Assembly: GCA_030180135.1 (NCBI GenBank)
Contig: CM058230.1
Span: forward strand, 100,990,439-101,054,438
Reading direction: 5' to 3'
DNA: 64,000 nt
Source of the DNA: Orychophragmus violaceus
Lineage: Eukaryota > Streptophyta > Magnoliopsida > Brassicales > Brassicaceae
Made by a program: the position numbers and the translations under genes
Shown: positions 57,636 through 64,000 of the stretch, in pieces
Layout: every line of letters begins with the position of its first letter
Position numbering within the stretch: the first letter of the stretch is position 1
The notes under the pieces: generated by a model
The model's input: only the letters and a program-made list of their open reading frames with translations
Databases searched by the model: none
Told to the model about the DNA's origin: nothing

Positions 57636-60600
57636 TGTAACGCCCCTTTCCCATTCTCCGTTGACCGCCAAGCCGACCGGTCAACAATCAAACAAGAAAC
57701 ATGACCAATCGAACCCGAGCAAGTCGAACGGGAAAAGTTCGCTACAGGACGAAGCTAAAGATAGTTCGGTTTGAGACAAAAGGCTCGCACCGATCTATTT
57801 CCGACTCCGCTATCCTCGTATCCGTAGCGCAAGCAGTACTACTTGCACGACTTCAACGAGTTGTGTCGGTTCGGACCAAACCTCATATCAGGGAAACAAT
57901 CTCATTTTCAAGGAGTTAAACATCGAATACAACGTTTAACATTTTTTCAAACAATCGTCAATAACAATATATACATATCAAATCCAATCAAATACAATCA
58001 TAAAGAAAATAGCGCAGCTGCCGAACCGAAAATAAAACATCCAAAAATAACGAATCAAAATCACGTCACAAGCAACCCGAAGCTACACCGAGGACCTCCC
58101 ACGTCCGTCGCTGAAACCTGAAAACACAAAAAGAGTCTAATGAGCAATCTAAGATTACCCAGTGAATCGGCTCCCAACTAACGGTTTCTATTCTATCTAA
58201 CTCTACAATCCCCGCCCCGAAACCCAAAATAACAATCAACAAGAAATAAACGGTCAATCACGCGCTACCACGGCGTAATCAACCCACACACAAGCAATAG
58301 CCAAAATAAGTGAGAGAGTTAAAGAAATCGAAGGCACTGCGGCACATGTCCTCGGTTGGACTCGATCTATCTATGTGCAACAAAAGGAAGATAAAAACAA
58401 CACTGGGCCCTACGAACTCGGTAACTTCCACGGGTACACATCGTCGCCTATATGGCAACTAACCCTCGACTCCTATACGCGCTCAAGAGGACTCACGCAT
58501 AGGACACCGTTCTCTGTCCATCGATACGCGGTGACTCTGACTACCCCTAGATAGCCCGAGTTTCCATGCAATCCGGCCCTAGGACATGACCCCGTATTCT
58601 CCGGACCGCACACCTACCGGCGTCACCCGATAGGTTAACACCATAACCAGAACCACCATGGCCCGGTTAGGTCAAACCCGAGGATCCAATCGGGTCGGAA
58701 GTACCGGAACGTAAACAAAAACCTAGGCTTGCGGAATCTAACGCACCCTAGCGTCCTAGTGCAGAAATATAAACACGCAGACTCGCTGAGACTCTAGCAC
58801 AGATCACGCAATCAATAACAACAATAATAGTCCCACTATTCCGCAAGCCTCTACACTACCCAACTCACCGCTCTGACTAGGTAAGATACCTAGTCAGCAC
58901 CACTAACTTACCCGGTCCCAAGACCGGAGTAAGTGTCCGCAATGACTACTCGGCCCAACACCGAGAAGTCTAATAAACCTGCACACCAAACTCACCACAA
59001 CAATAATACAACACGCAATAACAACCAATCACACAACCACACTAATCATCACACAAACAGGCCTATTTAGGGTTTCTAAGTCTTTTAATCCAATTCACGC
59101 CCGCTACCTTGGGTTAACCGCTTGTTAACCCGTAGACGGTTCGCCAATCACTACATTCCATATTTAACCCTTTTTAGATATCTTGTATTAACTCCTCGAT
59201 CCGTCGGTTTAGAGTTAGTAAACTTACTAACTCCCCGACATCTCATTATTAAATCACTTTATTCATTCTTCACCCACCACCCGCTATTAAACCTAAACCC
59301 CAAACTCGTTACTGAGTCCAATACCCATTCCCGTTATTATACTCTATACATTGGTTAGGTTTAACTTATAATTTACTATCGTCTTAATTTCCCGTTTGTA
59401 GTTCATTAATACTCGTTCTTATACTTATAATATATATATACAACGAATGCGCTTTACTCAACCTAGCGGCACGGAATCGGTTATCCTTTTTAATTATAAA
59501 CCCTAATCAGGTTTACTTGATTTTCTCCGTTTAATTATTAATGTCCAATTAATCTTATATTTACTAATTAGTTAATCTCGGGTCAACGTCTTAGTGACTA
59601 CGGTTTAGTGGTTTCCCGGTTTAATTAAGGTTATGCGTTTTCGAGCCGACTCACAGAATAACGGATTTTGGCGCGGATGCAGATTCCCGGACTATCAAAC
59701 ACTCCTGATACACATAACCACAAAATCAGTCAATCTCGGAGTCAATTTAAACCGGCCCAGCACCTTAACCAACCGGTTTGATTAAACCGGTTTAGGGTTA
59801 AACCGTTGACCCGGTTTAACATCCTTTGACCCGGTTTAATCTCACCACAAACCAACTCAATTAAGCAAACCAACTGTACCAATGGGTTCCTTGGAGAACC
59901 GGCTTTACTCGGCGGTGGAAGAGGCTCGCCGGCGATGTGACACCGGCGTTGACTCCGGCGGCGAAGGCGTTGACCGGCGGCGGAGGGGCTTTTTCTGGCG
60001 GTTTCTTCTGCAAATCACTACACCAAACTGATCCTAATCAACAGATCTACTCATTTCTAGGCTCAAAACATCACAAAACACAAGGTAAAAGGTGAGATCT
60101 ACAAACCCTAAGGGCGGCTTCTTCACGGCGGTTTTCCGGCGATCTCCGGTGGCTACAGGGGCGGCGGTTCACTGGACAAGACAGAGGAGATCAATACAAA
60201 GCTCTAGCAATTTATAGATCTAAAATCAAGCTTATAGAAAGAAAGTTACAAGCTTTTCTTGCCGAGGAAGCAAAAGGAGGAGGAGGAGCTCCGGCGGCTT
60301 CCTCCGGCGACTACAGCGGCGGCGACCGGCTGAAACAAGTAGAGGAGATCAATATGAAGACATAGGACTTTGTAGATCTGAATTTGGGTTTATAAAAAGA
60401 AAGTTATGGGATTTCTTGCTCAAGAAGCTTTGGTGATCAAACTAGGGTTCTTGAGCCTTTCTTGGAAATTCAAGAACATGCATAAGCTTCTGGACAAGAA
60501 CTTGCCTGATTTTGAGCAACAGAGAGAGACAAGAGAAGGCCGAGAGTGAGAGAGGATATTTGGTGATGAGGGAAAAGGATTTGAACACTTATTTGCTTAA

Positions 60601-61337
60601 CAACCCATGATGATCATTCAAAGAAAGCTTTGATAGATCTTCAAGAACACAAGGAACAACAAGAACACAAGAAGATGATTAATGTTTCTGGGCAAGAGAG
60701 GGAGAGAGAGCGCGAGAGAGAGGTGAGAGAGGCTAGAGAGTTGGTGCAATGAATTAAAGTGAAAAGATGGATTTTGCATGCATGAAAGGATGCATTGAAT
60801 TTCTCCATTCATGCACTTCATCAAGCAAAGTGGCGACATGGGAGGATGACAGGTGTCCCTCTGGGCATCATTTGTTGCCAAATAACACCTTAAGCCATCA
60901 TTAGCTCAACCACTAATCCTCATTCCTTCATTGCTCGGTTTTACGGATTTTCGGGTTTAATAGTTTAGAACGGCTCCGGATGCTCCCATAAATTTCAAAA
61001 TCTCTAAAATCTGATTCTCCATGCTTTTTAATGAATTTAGCAATTTGAATCACTCCGTTCGGGCTTACGTAGCTCAAGATATGAATTTCCGAAGTTTCTT
61101 CGGTTTAGTCGGTTTCCATCCCGACAAGCCGGAAAACTCGTTTCCGCTCCGATTTCTCCAATTCTGGTCTTCTAAACATTCTTTATGTTAAAACATAAGA
61201 ATATTTGGCCCGTCTCGGTTTCCGTCTCGAACTTTGGTAAAATTACAATTTTACCCCTGACTTAGGTAAAATGACGGTTTTACCCTCGGTTGACTTTCTA
61301 CTGCCCGTTGACCGTATTTTTGATACGGGGTATCACA
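57636..61337 (-). repeat. 3.7-kb Gypsy-like 3' LTR (element B), inverted
   Basis: On the minus strand it reads TGTGATACCCCGTATC (from 61337) to ...GGGGCGTTACA (57636), with a purine tract GTAAGTGGGGAAGAA just upstream (61338-61352). It resembles the solo LTR (22989-53836) in opposite orientation, most clearly over the last 1.4 kb. It includes a long GC-rich transcribed-leader-like part with CGCCGG repeats (59880-60330), GA/CT runs (60690-60730), and a 'gggtaatctta' block before the end. The length of 3.7 kb is large for a plant LTR; a small nested insertion cannot be excluded. Confidence 0.75.
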
Positions 61338-62506
61338 TTCTTCCCCACTTACAGGAATTCGGTCCCCGAATTCTTCGTCACTTACAGACGTCAAATCGGT
61401 TCCGATTCCGATGGGCTGCTTTACCAACTCGTTCTGACGCTTCCCCACTTGGATTCGACCCTCACGTTCCCTGGACGGCATCCTTCCTCCCTTCTTCTGG
61501 GACACTCTTCAAGAATCTGATCATCGGCTTCCTTCTTCCTGACTCCAACATCGGCGTTCCTCCTTCCAAATCTTTTCGCTAACTCCTCATGCGCCCCGGC
61601 TCCTTCCTGTCGATCGCAATGGCTGCTCCACTCTCACTGTCGGTGCTCCCACTGCTTCGCGGTCCGGCGTGCTCGACTAGCAACATCTCGACACTTTAAC
61701 TCGCTTTCGGGTTCGGGTGCAGTTTTACTTCGCTTCCTCGCTCTATCCCTGATATTACTTCCCATAAAAGTATGGTTACTGAATCACGCACCCTACGGTC
61801 CCTCGTGATTAAATACCCTATAAGTCCGTTCTCTCGTGAATCGACGGTTGAACTCAACCGTCCGCAAGTCAGCTCGAAACTTGAAATACAAGAAAAATAA
61901 ACCTATGACTTAGCTTTCTATCAAGATCAAGGGAAAACGATCAATCACTACTCACACATTCAAACGGTTAGCAATCTAATGGTCACTACGACCCAAAACG
62001 GTCAATCTATCAAACCCACGCTTGCTAACACTACGCGATCTACCGCACACAACAAAACAATCAATCAGTCAAGTAAGAAATAAACAAGCAAGCTACTATA
62101 ATAAATCACGCAATCTAAAGATCGGCCGAATGCGTCGTCATTCCGGGTTCAGGTCATGATGAACGGTCGTCAGTTCCGCCCATCATTTAGTTTCACACAG
62201 TAAACCATTTGCTTTTCGAACCATCTCAATCATGCATATAGTTACTATGCTACTATAAACGATTAGCCGAACACTCTGCATCCACCATATACATAAAACG
62301 ATATATCATACATCATAAAGTTTTTAGTACACGGTTAAGATCAGAGTTCCTACATAAAACCGTCATCATATACCAAAAACCCATACGACGCCGCTGCACA
62401 ACAAAAATCAAAGACGACACGCAAGTCGCCTATCCGCCGATCTATCTACAAGTCAAAATAAAGTTAGTGCCCCCAACTTACCTGGCCTAACTACCCATAC
62501 CCTATC
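61338..62506 (-). other. Element B internal 3' region
   Basis: About 1.15 kb between the stop of the zinc-knuckle ORF and the LTR. A second purine tract GTTGGGGGCACT lies just after the ORF (about 62470). Next to the LTR, a minus-strand frame (61251-61505) with Arg/Lys/Glu-rich composition could be the tail of a pol-type frame, but no reverse transcriptase or integrase motif is visible. Confidence 0.5.
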
Positions 62507-63901
62507 CTAACGCCTCCAGTAAGACCAGAATGCCCCACAACACTGGCAATACGGCTCACTGGAGTATCCACTGGCAGGCGCGCCGGGTGGGTGTGGTGTG
62601 TGTGCATCTCGAGACGGTGCTCCAACGTGCGGGGGCCCGGCTATCGGACAGAGGTAAGCGTCGTGACCTGCGCGGCCACAAACTGAACAGACTGAAGGAG
62701 CTACTGGGTACGGTCCTCGATAACAAGCGGCTGCCGAGTGTCCATAACCTCCACACAACTGGCACGGCGAAGTTGGCGCTGATGGGGGATCCATGAAACA
62801 ATCTGAGGCAAGATGACCCGGACCTCCACATAACTGGCACCTCCTCACTAGCTCGGGCTGCGGCGATTGAACGATCGGCATCTGGATCATAGAGAACTGT
62901 CTGGCGGGCGGCGAACTAGGCTCAGGGTCTCTGTGGCTGGGTCCGGCTCCCCAACCTCCGGGTGCTGCTGCTGGATACGGCTCACCATCTGGCATATACA
63001 GTCCTGCTCTGGCGACTGGGCAAGTCATCTCTCCATGGTCCTCCTGACCACATAACGGACAATGGCCTGGTAAAGGTAGTGACTGATAGGGCTCCCGGAG
63101 ACGCGGGTCAACGGATCGCGGACACCACCGCAGATGAAAATCTCGTACTCCACATCCACTACAAGCTCGGCTCTCAGGTACAACCGGTGGGGCCTCTACT
63201 GCCTCGACTGGTGGCGTCACTGCCTCAAACTCCGACCCAGAAGATCCTGATGACATCTCAAGGTCCAACGGGGTACGGGGAGATCCTGGTCCAACCTGCT
63301 GCGCCAAGATATCCTCTAACACCGCTACCTGCTCCCCTCCCTGCTGCTCCCACTGCTGATGCTGCTCAGGGTCCACTGGCTCCATATCAAGATCAAAACC
63401 GAACGGTAACGGGTCCATCAGATAATCCTCCATACCAAGCAGTGGTGGAAACTCGGGTGCCTCAAGAGGTGGCGCCTGGTACATCGGTGGCGCATCTGTC
63501 GCTGCGAGAATCTGCGGCACGTCCGGCTCTGGCCACTGTGGCGGCAACTGGAACTCCTCATCTGCTCCACCCAGAAATCCCATCATGTCAGCAAAAGGGT
63601 CTCGGCTACCTGCATCATCTAACATCGCTGGCGGTAACGGGTCTGGAAGAGGCGCCCAATCTACATGTGCCGCTCTCGCACCCTGCATCTCTCGTAACGG
63701 AACGGGCGGCTGATCCGCTGTACGGGATCCCTGCGTGTGACCTGGCGATGCTGGGTACCCCTGGAACTGAACTACCTGTCCCTGCTCGGACCCGATTGAT
63801 CCCTGCTGACTCATCCTGCTCGACTGTACTGCGCCGTATACACACACACACCCAACCACTCTGCCCGGGACGCACTGCTGTAAGACTGCAATCAAAGACA
63901 T
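62507..63901 (-). CDS. Retroelement ORF with four CCHC zinc knuckles
   Basis: An intact 464-codon frame on the minus strand. The N-terminal half is acidic and Pro/Gln-rich without a recognisable capsid fold. The C-terminal half has knuckles at residues 281-294, 355-368, 380-393 and 405-418 (all CX2CX4HX4C), preceded by a variant CX2CX5HX3C at 247-260. The start is uncertain: 63901 lies in a 'ttgattgcag' stretch that could be a splice acceptor, so Met30 (63814) may be the true start. It lies upstream of the element B LTR on the same strand, so it is probably a nucleocapsid-like product of that element. No protease or polymerase is attached. A plant CCHC host protein is less likely given the context. 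Confidence 0.6.
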   Translation of the reverse strand: MSLIAVLQQCVPGRVVGCVCVYGAVQSSRMSQQGSIGSEQGQVVQFQGYPASPGHTQGSRTADQPPVPLREMQGARAAHVDWAPLPDPLPPAMLDDAGSRDPFADMMGFLGGADEEFQLPPQWPEPDVPQILAATDAPPMYQAPPLEAPEFPPLLGMEDYLMDPLPFGFDLDMEPVDPEQHQQWEQQGGEQVAVLEDILAQQVGPGSPRTPLDLEMSSGSSGSEFEAVTPPVEAVEAPPVVPESRACSGCGVRDFHLRWCPRSVDPRLREPYQSLPLPGHCPLCGQEDHGEMTCPVARAGLYMPDGEPYPAAAPGGWGAGPSHRDPEPSSPPARQFSMIQMPIVQSPQPELVRRCQLCGGPGHLASDCFMDPPSAPTSPCQLCGGYGHSAAACYRGPYPVAPSVCSVCGRAGHDAYLCPIAGPPHVGAPSRDAHTPHPPGAPASGYSSEPYCQCCGAFWSYWRR

Positions 63902-64000
63902 AAAATGAATTAGTACAAATAATATGAAAATTCCTACTTTCCCATCCCAACCCCGGGTGTAACGGACGCGGCTCGGTTTCCTAACGGTTGCTTGTGTGAC
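63902..64000. other. Right edge, unresolved element border
   Basis: A 'TGTAACGGACG' at 63951-63970 looks like an LTR end (...CGTTACA on the minus strand), but it does not match the element B LTR end and only about 40 bases remain, so it cannot be assigned. Confidence 0.3.

Noticed and set aside
62962..63903. 313-codon plus-strand frame overlapping the zinc-knuckle ORF
   Set aside because: A GC-rich shadow of the minus-strand frame; only the minus strand gives regularly spaced CCHC motifs.
63951..64000. 5' LTR of element B at the right edge
   Set aside because: Ends in CGTTACA on the minus strand like the element B LTR, but the adjoining 40 bases do not match it.

Overview
This is a plant nuclear window, almost certainly Brassicaceae and probably pericentromeric or otherwise TE-rich. 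The signs are Athila-type Gypsy sequence, DUF4283-type LINE sequence, CACTA and Copia elements, AT-rich spacers, and a plant DUF716 gene. At least 85% is transposable-element sequence; the one recognisable host gene is a DUF716/TMEM45-like membrane protein at 18.2-19.15 kb.

Layout. 1-2.6 kb: 3' end of a decayed Copia element (Copia-d). 2.6-3.7 kb: degraded retroelement-like DNA. 4.40-4.64 kb: hAT-like MITE. 4.79-16.92 kb: LINE with a 14-bp target-site duplication (TSD), split in its ORF1 by Copia-c (6147-12911, minus strand, TSD GCTTT). 16.9-18.2 kb: AT-rich. 18.2-19.15 kb: DUF716 gene. 19.36-19.96 kb: CACTA-like end with TAGCTACG repeats. 20-22.6 kb: AT-rich, empty. 22.99-53.84 kb: one long solo LTR (TSD GCTTG) blown apart by nested insertions: Copia-b (23509-30666), then a CACTA element (31379-51704, TSD GTT) that itself holds an Athila-like Gypsy element without pol (32116-45922), which in turn holds the best preserved element, Copia-a (38253-45587, TSD TGTTA). 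54.6-57.6 kb: 5' part of a Gypsy-like element. 57.6-64 kb: 3' part of a minus-strand Gypsy-like element with a 3.7-kb LTR related to the solo LTR and an open 464-residue zinc-knuckle ORF.

The most unusual signal is a bipartite module: two 14-bp palindromes of consensus GTGTCGATCGACAC (variants GCATCGATCGACAC, GTGTCGGTCGACAC) separated by 7 bp (6-8), so their centres lie 20-22 bp (two helical turns) apart. It occurs in about 25 places in two unrelated superfamilies (Copia and Athila/Gypsy): upstream of the TATA box in Copia LTRs, as a 75-bp tandem array in Copia leaders, in the Athila LTR, leader, gag reading frame and 3' region, and as two apparent late insertions into the pol gene of Copia-c, one of them only 51 bp and flanked by a 7-bp direct repeat.

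Two further Copia patterns stand out. The TATA region of each of three LTR subfamilies lies inside an inverted repeat whose sequence differs while its pairing is kept. The two elements with ruined pol genes have LTR pairs at least as similar as those of the nearly intact copy, which implies mobilisation in trans. All coordinates, TSDs and mismatch counts were read by eye; family names rest on motif recognition, not database searches.
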